A stretch of 35,545 bases of DNA from JBEKOF01 sp049513975 (GTDB lineage Bacteria; Verrucomicrobiota; Verrucomicrobiia; Limisphaerales; Palsa-1400). Where the stretch lies: positions 1 through 35,545 of the forward strand of contig JBEKVM010000046.1 in NCBI GenBank assembly GCA_049513975.1, read 5' to 3'. Under the pieces are notes generated by a model. It ran no database searches, was not told the DNA's origin, and was given only the letters and a program-made list of their open reading frames with translations. The translations under genes were made by a program, and so were the position numbers. Shown piece by piece: positions 1-6,197 of the stretch; positions within the stretch are counted from its first letter, which is position 1; every line of letters begins with the position of its first letter.

Positions 1-59
1 AGTTCACCTAAAAAGTCATTCAGTCGTCCGTCCAGCTGTTTGAGGGCTTGCGATGTCAT
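1..59 (-). CDS. 5' end of an unidentified gene, cut by the window edge
   Basis: Reading the minus strand from an ATG at 59 gives 19 codons and part of a 20th with no stop (MTSQALKQLDGRLNDFLGE), running off the left edge. The 14 bases covering the start and its upstream sequence (57-70) are identical to those at the start of the CvpA-like gene (4859-4872), which supports a genuine translation start. The peptide looks like an amphipathic helix but is too short to assign a family. A short palindrome, AATACT-6 nt-AGTATT at 98-115, lies about 40 bp upstream and could be an operator. The gene would lie downstream of the 346-4861 operon, separated from it by the palindromic element at 118-233. Confidence 0.45.
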   Translation of the reverse strand, partial: MTSQALKQLDGRLNDFLGE

Positions 60-117
60 GCCCGCAATCTTCGCACAAGCAGCCTAAAGGGTCAAGCAAT
101 ACTTAACCGAGTATTAC

Positions 118-233
118 TAACAGGCCGTTAAAAAAGGCTCCACTCCCGCCGCGTGAGGGCACGCGGCCTACAAACACGTCCGGCGGCTCCTGTAGGCCCG
201 GTGCCTCACCGGGCGTTTTTTAACGGGCTGTTA
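118..233. repeat. MITE-like palindromic element with two internal hairpins
   Basis: The ends are 18-bp inverted repeats with one mismatch: TAACAGGCCGTTAAAAAA at 118-135 and its near reverse complement at 216-233. Inside are two perfect 8-bp hairpins, GCCGCGTG/CACGCGGC (148-155/160-167) and GCCCGGTG/CACCGGGC (196-203/207-214). The second is followed directly by G and six T on the plus strand, the layout of an intrinsic terminator. The six T of the opposite arm sit 12 nt beyond the first hairpin for minus-strand transcripts. It lies just beyond the minus-strand operon that ends at 346 and may terminate it. The nested design suggests a dispersed, mobile-derived repeat. No coding sequence is seen between 60 and 345. 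Confidence 0.6.
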
Positions 234-345
234 GGCGAGCATTGCCCGCCGTTCAAGTCACGGCTCGACGGAGTCTCGCCCCACCGGTTTTGAGTATTTT
301 TGAAGGCTGTTTCGTTGACGGCGACAGGCTGGAACCACCCACGGG

Positions 346-1149
346 TCAGCCGGGTTTGAGGCGGAAGACGCTGGCGGCCACGATGTCCTCAAGGCTGCCG
401 TCGTGGAACAGGCGGCGGTAATCCTCGGCTTCGAGGAGGTGTTCGGTAAGTTCCCCGGCGTCGCGGCGCAGAATGAATTTGAGTTCGGCCAGGTCATCGC
501 TCCAGCGGAAGCCGTTGAAGAACTCGGCGCCGGCAAACTGGGTTTTGTAGAGGGCGTTGTGCGAATAGCAGGTGCCCAGATAAAGCCGGCGGCAGCGGCG
601 CTCGCTGAAAAGCACCGCCGCCGAGGTCATCATGAACATGCCCAGGTTGCGCGCGTAGTAATTGAGGTCGTAAAAGGCGTAGTAATAATAGGCCAGCTCC
701 CGGCCTTCCAGGAAGAGGGTGGAGACGCCCACTTCCGCCCCTTTGGCCGTGTCGGTGAAGACCAGCAGGTGGGAAATGACCGGGGAGGCGAAAAGGGAAT
801 CGAGCCGTTCGTAAGTCATCACGTCCTTGCCGAATTTGATGTCGGCGTAAGTTTTGTAGAACTGGCGGCGTTCGGGGGTGTAATCAAATTCCGCGCGCGG
901 CACCAGGCGCGTCTCCAGGCCCGCGCCTTTGCGGAGAATGCGGCGGTTTTCCGAGGAGGGTTTGAAGGCGGGGAGATTGACCCGGACCTGGCGGCAGAGA
1001 TAGAAGCGGTCCAGATTGCGCGAGGAGGGGAGGAAGCCGGCCTGGAAAAGGTCGGCGGGCGTTTCGCCGGCTTCGGGCACGGCCCAGATGGCGTAAGGAA
1101 ACTGGTAGCGGTCGTAATTGGATTTGTGTTCGGAAAAAAGAAGTTTCAT
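346..1149 (-). CDS. ATE/GNAT-fold aminoacyl-tRNA--protein transferase-like protein
   Basis: This 267-aa protein resembles the arginyl/leucyl-tRNA--protein transferase (ATE/Bpt) group, which add an amino acid from tRNA to protein N-termini. Early residues carry a 'DLFQAGFLPSSRNLDRFYLCRQ...' segment like the Bpt region preceding the transferase fold. The central part has 'FYKTYADIKFG' and a tyrosine-rich stretch (AYYYYAFYDLNYYARNLG) followed by LYLGTCYSHNALYKTQF, matching the conserved ATE C-terminal pattern of Tyr-Leu-Gly and K.QF. The ordered N-terminal cysteines of typical ATE1 are absent, so the substrate may differ. It is the last gene of the minus-strand operon, 45 bp after alr. A plain GNAT acetyltransferase is the main alternative. 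Confidence 0.6.
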   Translation of the reverse strand: MKLLFSEHKSNYDRYQFPYAIWAVPEAGETPADLFQAGFLPSSRNLDRFYLCRQVRVNLPAFKPSSENRRILRKGAGLETRLVPRAEFDYTPERRQFYKTYADIKFGKDVMTYERLDSLFASPVISHLLVFTDTAKGAEVGVSTLFLEGRELAYYYYAFYDLNYYARNLGMFMMTSAAVLFSERRCRRLYLGTCYSHNALYKTQFAGAEFFNGFRWSDDLAELKFILRRDAGELTEHLLEAEDYRRLFHDGSLEDIVAASVFRLKPG

Positions 1150-1194
1150 GCGGGAAAAGGGGTTGGCAACGGCAGGCCATCGCCTCGCGCGGAT

Positions 1195-2391
1195 TTATGC
1201 CAGGCCCGGCGCCATCTCCAGGGGCCGCGGCTGGACGTGGCCGTTGACCGTTTTGCGGCGCAGGCGCAGGCGCCAGTTGGTGAGGACGTCGTAGGAGACG
1301 GTGTTCTTCAGCCGGGCCATGTCATGGACGCTGATTTCCTCGCCGCCCTGGCGGCCCATGATGACCGCTTCATCCCACATTTGCGCCTCGGGAATGTCGG
1401 TGATGTCAACGGTAATGGCGTCCATGGCCACGCCGCCGACCAGCGGAGCGCGCCGCCCGCGAATAAGGGCGCCGCCCGTGTTGCGCACCCGCGGGAAGCC
1501 GTCGCCGTAACCGATGGGCAGCACGGCAATGCGGCGCGGGGCGGGCGCGGTGTAGCGCATGCCGTAACCCGCGACTTCGCCGGGCTTGAGCTGCTGGATG
1601 GCGGCGATGCGCGCCTTGACGGACATGACGGGCTGGATGCCGGGAATGCGCCGGCAGACGGACGAGGGAAAAACGCCGTAGAGGAGGATGCCCACGCGCA
1701 CCATGTCGCGATGGGCCTGCGGCAAATCCAGAAATCCGCCGCTGTTGCAAAGATGCTGGCAGGGCACGCGCCCGCCGGCGCGCTGCCACGCGCCCATCAC
1801 TTTGTCGAAACGCGCGATTTGCAGGAGGGCGAAGCTTTTGTCCGCTTCATCGGATTGGGCGAAGTGCGTCATCGCGCCGTCCAGCCGCAACGATTTCTGC
1901 GCGTCAATCAATTCCAACAAAGGCAGGGCCTCGTCCCAGCGCACGCCGTAGCGGCTCATGCCGGTGTGGATTTTGAGGTGGACCGGGACGCGCTTGCCGG
2001 CGGCGGCGGCGGCGCGGGCCAGTTGGCGGATGGTGTGCGGCTGGTTGACACACACCGTCAGGTCATGCTCCACGCACCAGGGCAATTCCGGCTCCTGGCG
2101 TTCGCCCAGCAGCAACAATGGCGCGGTGATGCCGGCGTCGCGCAAGGCCATGGCCTCTTCCAGGGTGCTCAGGCCGAAGCCCGCCGCGCCTTCTTCCAGG
2201 GCGGTTTGCACCACCTCCAGGGCGCCGTGCCCGTAGGCTTCGTCCTTGACGACGGCGAGCAACTTGACGGCGGAGGGAAGGTCGCGGCGGATGAGCCGGA
2301 GATTTTGGCGGAGGCGGGCCAGGTCAATCTCGACCCACGCCGGCCGCAACGGAAATCCTGCGGAATGAAGGTTCGTTTCTGTCACTCTCAA
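1195..2391 (-). CDS. alr: Alanine racemase
   Basis: A PLP-dependent cytoplasmic enzyme that interconverts L- and D-alanine for peptidoglycan. The 398-aa length is normal. Visible hallmarks: the PLP-binding lysine K49 in VVKDEAYGHG (most family members have VKANAYGHG), HLKIHTGMSRYGV at 138-150, RVGILLYG at 232-239, the second catalytic base Y276 in AGYGMRYTA, and the C-terminal signature VGGVAMDAITVDITD near 318-332 with the NTVSYDVLTNW tail. The proposed start is TTG at 2391, which overlaps the sppA stop as TTGA, so translation is probably coupled to the upstream gene; no ATG exists near the N-terminus, and a GTG at 2385 is the alternative. It is the third gene of the minus-strand operon. Confidence 0.95.
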   Translation of the reverse strand: MRVTETNLHSAGFPLRPAWVEIDLARLRQNLRLIRRDLPSAVKLLAVVKDEAYGHGALEVVQTALEEGAAGFGLSTLEEAMALRDAGITAPLLLLGERQEPELPWCVEHDLTVCVNQPHTIRQLARAAAAAGKRVPVHLKIHTGMSRYGVRWDEALPLLELIDAQKSLRLDGAMTHFAQSDEADKSFALLQIARFDKVMGAWQRAGGRVPCQHLCNSGGFLDLPQAHRDMVRVGILLYGVFPSSVCRRIPGIQPVMSVKARIAAIQQLKPGEVAGYGMRYTAPAPRRIAVLPIGYGDGFPRVRNTGGALIRGRRAPLVGGVAMDAITVDITDIPEAQMWDEAVIMGRQGGEEISVHDMARLKNTVSYDVLTNWRLRLRRKTVNGHVQPRPLEMAPGLA

Positions 2392-3596
2392 TGGGGAATG
2401 ACGGTCGGGGTGATGAAATAAAGCAGGCCGGCCTGGAGTTTGGGGAGATCGAAGCCCACATCCACTTTGAGGGCGGGGACTTCGGTTTTGCCGAGGATGC
2501 GGGCGAGTACCGAGCCGAGATCAAAAGGCAGACGATACTCGACCAAATTGGCGCTCGGAATGCGGGTCAGGATTTTGGCGCGCTTGACGGCGGTGTCGAA
2601 ATTGCCCAGTTCGTCCACGAAACCGTACTCCAGCGCGCTTTTGCCGGAGAGGATGCGGCCATCGGCGTAATCCGCCCAGTTGGCCGCCAGGGTCCTGCCT
2701 TCGCCGGGGCCGTTTTGCTTGGCGGCCCATTCGCGGCCGGTTTTGACGACGTCCTTGAATTTATTGAAGGTTTCATCAATGAGGGATTGCGCCATGCTCT
2801 CCTCCTCGTCGCGGTCCTTGATTTCCTGCGGGGTGAGCTTGTCGTTGTCAGGTTCATTAAACGGGCTCAACATGTCCTTGAAGCGGCCGCTCTTGATGAC
2901 GCGGGGGCGGACGCCGATTTTGTCAAAGAGGAGGCGAAAATTGAAATTCTCCATGATGACGCCGATGCTGCCGGTGATGGTGAGTTCGTTGGCCACAATC
3001 CAGCGGCACGGGGCGGAGATGTAGTAACCGCCGCTGGCCGCCAGCGAGCCCATGGAAACCACCACTGGTTTTCCGGATTTGTCCTGGAATTTTCGGATGA
3101 TATTATGGACATCATCCGACGCCATCACTTCCCCGCCGGGAGAATTGACTTTGAGGATCACGGCCTTGACGTCCGGGTCCCTTTCCGCGGCCTTGAATTG
3201 CTCCTTGATGTAGGTGACGAAGTCCATGTCGGAGTGGGAGACTTCGCCGCCGGAGATGATGCCCGTGACCTCGACCACGGCGATTTTGTTGTCCGTGTTG
3301 GTGCGTTCGAGAGCGACCTCTTCCAGGTTCTGCATCACATCGGCGCCGACGCGGGCGTGTGAGGCCGCACCGAGCACGCCGTGGATCATAACCCGGCCCA
3401 GGACCCACAGAACAATCAGTCCCATCAAAATGAACGACAGAATCTTCCAACCGGAACCGCCCTTGGGCGGCTGGGGCGGCGGCATGTTTATTCCGGCGTG
3501 GGATGGAATGACGGGGGGCGCGGCCGGTCGCGGCGGTGGCGGCGGGAGGCTGGGGCGGTAACTTTCCGGCCCCGGCGATGGTGTGTGCTCATCCAT
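2388..3596 (-). CDS. sppA: Signal peptide peptidase SppA, short form (S49 serine protease)
   Basis: A membrane-anchored protease that degrades cleaved signal peptides. The 402-aa protein starts with a proline-rich cytoplasmic segment (residues 1-48), followed by one transmembrane helix at about 51-75. The protease domain shows VNSPGGEVMASDDV at 150-163 and the nucleophile motif SMGSLAASGGYYIS, with S188 as the likely catalytic serine. K240 in KSGRFKDMLSP fits the catalytic lysine; the 52-residue S-K spacing equals that of the Bacillus SppA dyad. The single S49 domain matches the short Gram-positive-like form rather than the duplicated E. coli form. It starts at ATG 3596, 65 bp after the CvpA-like gene, and overlaps alr. 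Confidence 0.93.
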   Translation of the reverse strand: MDEHTPSPGPESYRPSLPPPPPRPAAPPVIPSHAGINMPPPQPPKGGSGWKILSFILMGLIVLWVLGRVMIHGVLGAASHARVGADVMQNLEEVALERTNTDNKIAVVEVTGIISGGEVSHSDMDFVTYIKEQFKAAERDPDVKAVILKVNSPGGEVMASDDVHNIIRKFQDKSGKPVVVSMGSLAASGGYYISAPCRWIVANELTITGSIGVIMENFNFRLLFDKIGVRPRVIKSGRFKDMLSPFNEPDNDKLTPQEIKDRDEEESMAQSLIDETFNKFKDVVKTGREWAAKQNGPGEGRTLAANWADYADGRILSGKSALEYGFVDELGNFDTAVKRAKILTRIPSANLVEYRLPFDLGSVLARILGKTEVPALKVDVGFDLPKLQAGLLYFITPTVIPH

Positions 3597-3661
3597 AACG
3601 CGCGCAACCTAGCCCATCAGGCCGTCGCGGGCAAGATTGGATTTGCACGGAGAAGCAATGG

Positions 3662-4861
3662 TTACATTTCTTTGTTGAAGATCAAAACGTGGCCGCCTCT
3701 GGGAAATTGCAGCGTGCCATCCCCGGCGGGAGTCACGGGCACGGTGTCGGGCCGGTTGCCGGGAAGGGTGACCTCGTAGGCATTGTCGGCTTTCTTCCAG
3801 GTTCCCTCGCCCACCGGGGTGGGCAGGGCGCTGTTGGGATTTTGCTTTCGCAAAATGATCTGATTATCGGGGGTGGCCTTCAGGGAAAAGCCGGTAATGA
3901 GGGGGACCAAAGTGGTGTGCAGGGCGGCAATCTGCGGGCGGTTCATGTCCGGATGCAGCCGGCGCTCTTCGGCCAGGGTGGCGTGGACATCAATGTTCCA
4001 AATGCCGAGAATTTTCTCGCTGTCGAATTTGGGCGATTTGCCCGAGTTGAGGAACATCTGCAAATCCGCCAGGTCGTTGTCCAGCAGGCTGTAAATCTGT
4101 TGGGGGACAGCGGGGTTGGTGACCATGGCTTGAATTTTGGGGTAGTTGAGGATGTCGCGCACTTTGGCCTGGGTTTGGATCATTTGTTGCAAGGCCACGT
4201 CGGAAGCGATGGCCTGGATTTCCTTCTGCTGGCTGAGCGTGAGGAACGCGGGATAATGGGCCAGGCGGCTTTCCAGCAGGGGGTTGTGCAGCACCAGGTC
4301 AATGAGGTCGGCCGCCTGGTAGATGGCGGGCGGGATCGGGTCGTAGGCGGCCAGGACGCGATCCAGGCCGGAATCATGCAATTGGGCGCGCAGCGTGGTG
4401 AGCAGGCGCAGGCCGGGGGGAGCATCGGGGTCGGCCATTTCGGCGGTGAAGTAGCCGGCGACGTAAACGGGCATCATCAGAATGAGGAAATAAACGGCGC
4501 CGTTGAGCACGCCGACGCAGAAGCCCAGGCGGTTGTAAAGACGTTCCCAGCGGAAAAAGAGGTGTTCGTCCTTTTGATTATATTTAAAATGGATGATTGT
4601 TTTCTGATGGAGAGCGTTGCCCACGAGTTTGAAAATGACGAGGACCCCCACGAAGGCCAGGGCGCCGGGCACGAAGAGCTGCCAGAGGGGATGATGCAGA
4701 CCCAGGAGGGGCAGGAGATGGGCGGCCAGGGGAGACAGGGGCCGGGCCAGGAGCAGGCCAAACAACAGACCGAGCAGGGAAAAAGCCGCGCAGATCGGGC
4801 CGCGCCAATAACCGGCCAGTCCGACCACCCCCATGCAGACCAGAGCAATGATCCAAACCAT
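3662..4861 (-). CDS. CvpA-family membrane protein with a long C-terminal extension
   Basis: The N-terminal third is a CvpA (colicin V production) type membrane domain: hydrophobic helices at about 2-18, 24-40, 61-81 and 112-135, with the glycine-rich YWRG and LGFCVGVLNGAVYF segments usual for the family. CvpA homologues are inner-membrane proteins linked to secretion and envelope maintenance. The remaining 260 residues are soluble. They contain a helical region (140-270) and a C-terminal beta-rich part with ILGIWNIDVHATL near 285, which resembles the small 'calculate residual mass of a lipocalin-like fold' type domains common in this lineage; that comparison is loose. ATG at 4861 is preceded by AGATTGCGGGC, identical to the region before the gene at 1-59. 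It is first in the operon. Confidence 0.75.
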   Translation of the reverse strand: MVWIIALVCMGVVGLAGYWRGPICAAFSLLGLLFGLLLARPLSPLAAHLLPLLGLHHPLWQLFVPGALAFVGVLVIFKLVGNALHQKTIIHFKYNQKDEHLFFRWERLYNRLGFCVGVLNGAVYFLILMMPVYVAGYFTAEMADPDAPPGLRLLTTLRAQLHDSGLDRVLAAYDPIPPAIYQAADLIDLVLHNPLLESRLAHYPAFLTLSQQKEIQAIASDVALQQMIQTQAKVRDILNYPKIQAMVTNPAVPQQIYSLLDNDLADLQMFLNSGKSPKFDSEKILGIWNIDVHATLAEERRLHPDMNRPQIAALHTTLVPLITGFSLKATPDNQIILRKQNPNSALPTPVGEGTWKKADNAYEVTLPGNRPDTVPVTPAGDGTLQFPRGGHVLIFNKEM

Positions 4862-5030
4862 GCCCGCAATCTAGCCCGCCGCCGGCCCGATGGCCAGCAT
4901 TTACCGCTGTGTGGTGCTTGTTTTTCATCCCTGCCGTGTGGCAGGATTACACGGTCGAGCCGGCCCATTTCTTGAATTTCCTGTGTGATGGCTGTGAATT
5001 GGGAAAGGGGCGGCGGGCAAAATAATGGAG

Positions 5031-5057
5031 TTTAAAAAGTGACACTTGCACTTGCAC
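5031..5057 (+). repeat. Left inverted repeat of the YcxB cassette
   Basis: TTTAAAAAGTGA followed directly by CACTTGCACTTGCAC. The same sequence occurs in reverse complement at 5678-5711 on the far side of the YcxB-like gene, there with a GGA insertion and one further 6-bp CACTTG unit. Together the arms enclose about 620 bp holding a single gene. Confidence 0.7.
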
Positions 5058-5073
5058 AATTCGACGCTCACAC

Positions 5074-5610
5074 TTAAACCGCGGCTGTTGGTTTGGTCGG
5101 AATGTGGGCTTCAACATACGCCTTCACTTGCGCAATCGTGGATTCCTGAACCTGCGCCCTTGGAATAATGAATCCTTGCGGGCCAGCAAGAAAAATGAAC
5201 AGGTATTCGGGGGTGATTGCCACATGATCCACCCCATCCCATACACTGTTGCTTTCGCCAGTCGGAGAACTGGAGGCGATACCCTGGCCAGTAAAAACGA
5301 GGGTATATTTGCCAAATGCCTTATGATATGACGTTTCAGCGATCATCTTTTCGGCTGACGCGCGCATACGGGACCGAAAGTAACTCGGGAGCATGGCAGC
5401 GGTAGCAACACCAATTAAAAAGAACATCACTACGCCTGCGGCAAATCCGCTGGTATGCCAGATCATCAAACCTGTTACGGCCCCAGAAACGAGGGAGGAC
5501 ATTATTTGACTGGTTCGTAATTGGCGTCGGACTGTGGGGGACTTGGCATAATAATGGCAAGCGAAGGCAAGAACGTCCGCCTTCGTCACCTCACATGAAA
5601 CAGTGATCAT
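5074..5610 (-). CDS. YcxB-like membrane protein
   Basis: A 178-aa protein matching the YcxB-like family. An N-terminal soluble strand region is followed by two adjacent transmembrane helices (about 36-52 and 55-77, SGFAAGVVMFFLIGVATAAM), then a PH-like beta domain containing the family pattern W-DGVDHVAITPEYLFIFLAGPQGFIIP near 130-155. The function of the family is unknown. ATG at 5610 is the first codon of a good N-terminus (MITVSCEVTKADVLAF). The gene is not part of the operon at 346-4861: it lies 212 bp upstream of it and sits inside its own pair of inverted repeats, suggesting it arrived as a unit. Its base composition is visibly less GC-rich than its neighbours. Confidence 0.75.
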   Translation of the reverse strand: MITVSCEVTKADVLAFACHYYAKSPTVRRQLRTSQIMSSLVSGAVTGLMIWHTSGFAAGVVMFFLIGVATAAMLPSYFRSRMRASAEKMIAETSYHKAFGKYTLVFTGQGIASSSPTGESNSVWDGVDHVAITPEYLFIFLAGPQGFIIPRAQVQESTIAQVKAYVEAHIPTKPTAAV

Positions 5611-5677
5611 AGTCGCATACTTTCGACATCAAACCCGCTTTCCGAACACCAATCAACCATAAATCGCGGAGCTATTA

Positions 5678-5711
5678 TGCAAGTGCAAGTGCAAGTGTCC
5701 TCACTTTTTAA
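5678..5711 (-). repeat. Right inverted repeat of the YcxB cassette
   Basis: The plus strand reads TGCAAGTGCAAGTGCAAGTG, then TCCTCACTTTTTAAA. Its reverse complement repeats the left arm at 5031-5057, with a GGA insertion after TTTAAAAAGTGA and one extra CACTTG hexamer. Confidence 0.7.
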
Positions 5712-5759
5712 ACTTGAAAGATAACAGGGTTCAAGCCCGGAAAGCCTCGGCGAAGGAGG

Positions 5760-5817
5760 ATGCATTATGCATTTCCCGCAAAGGGGGCTTGACAAAAATT
5801 AGAACCTATGGTTGAAT
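5760..5817 (+). promoter_or_regulatory. Candidate sigma70-type promoter with upstream operator-like palindrome
   Basis: A perfect -35 hexamer TTGACA at 5789-5794 is followed by a 17-nt spacer and TTGAAT at 5812-5817, which matches four of six -10 positions. Directly upstream, 5760-5772 reads ATGCATTATGCAT, two copies of the self-complementary ATGCAT separated by one base, a plausible repressor or activator site. Transcription would start near 5824 and leave a leader of about 370 nt before the GH27 gene. Alternatively the promoter drives a free-standing RNA from this leader. Confidence 0.45.
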
Positions 5818-5823
5818 GGTCTG

Positions 5824-6197
5824 CGTGAGAAACGGAGGAACAGTCCAACGTCGCATCCGGGAAGGTGCGGCCACCGAACGCGCGGAGGGTGGGGAGAAAC
5901 CCCCGGCTGAAACGTTCGTAATTCTTTCGTTTGCCTCACTTCGAGAGCAAAGCAACTGTATCGTTAAAGTTCCGCCACAGTCCATCAACACCACCCCGAC
6001 TAATTCCGACTATTTCCGAGTAATTCCGAGTAATTCCGACCGCAGAAAGAAACCTCCCCACCCGTTCCACGGTGCAAGTCTCAGGTCTCACGTTTTAATC
6101 CGGTTGACGGCGACGGGTTTTCTGGCAGGCTGCGCGCAGGCTCCCCAATCGGGCGGCGAATCTGCACGGGCGAGGAGAAAACAAGAAAGATGAAAAA
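5824..6197 (+). other. Long GC-rich leader or RNA gene candidate upstream of GH27, with phased 10-bp repeats
   Basis: No convincing gene lies here. The first half can fold: CGCATC with GGTGCG (loop of six), CCG with CGG, and GGGG-AGAAA-CCCC around 5855-5910. A tract of four 10-bp units at 6001-6040 (TAATTCCGAC, TATTTCCGAG, TAATTCCGAG, TAATTCCGAC) follows, spaced one helical turn apart, as expected for a multimeric DNA-binding protein. Conserved RNase P and cobalamin riboswitch cores were looked for and not found. The reading frame 5816-6193 contains a lipobox-like LAGC but no other sign of a protein. Confidence 0.35.

Noticed and set aside
403..2421. Long plus-strand open frame (672 codons) opposite the ATE-like and alr genes
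   Set aside because: Antisense shadow of two well-supported genes in GC-rich DNA; the translation is rich in Ala, Gly, His and Val with no domain.
3689..4975. Plus-strand open frame of 428 codons opposite the CvpA-like gene
   Set aside because: Gln/Gly/Glu-rich antisense shadow; the minus strand has membrane helices and a proper operon position.
5830..5930. RNase P RNA or cobalamin riboswitch in the GH27 leader (GAGGAACAGTCC resembles GAGGAAAGTCC)
   Set aside because: The other conserved segments of both RNA classes are missing.
5816..6193. 125-codon frame ending with a lipobox-like LAGC
   Set aside because: The LAGC lies about 104 residues in, after unstructured sequence and 10-bp repeats, and the frame ends just before the GH27 start; more likely a leader region.
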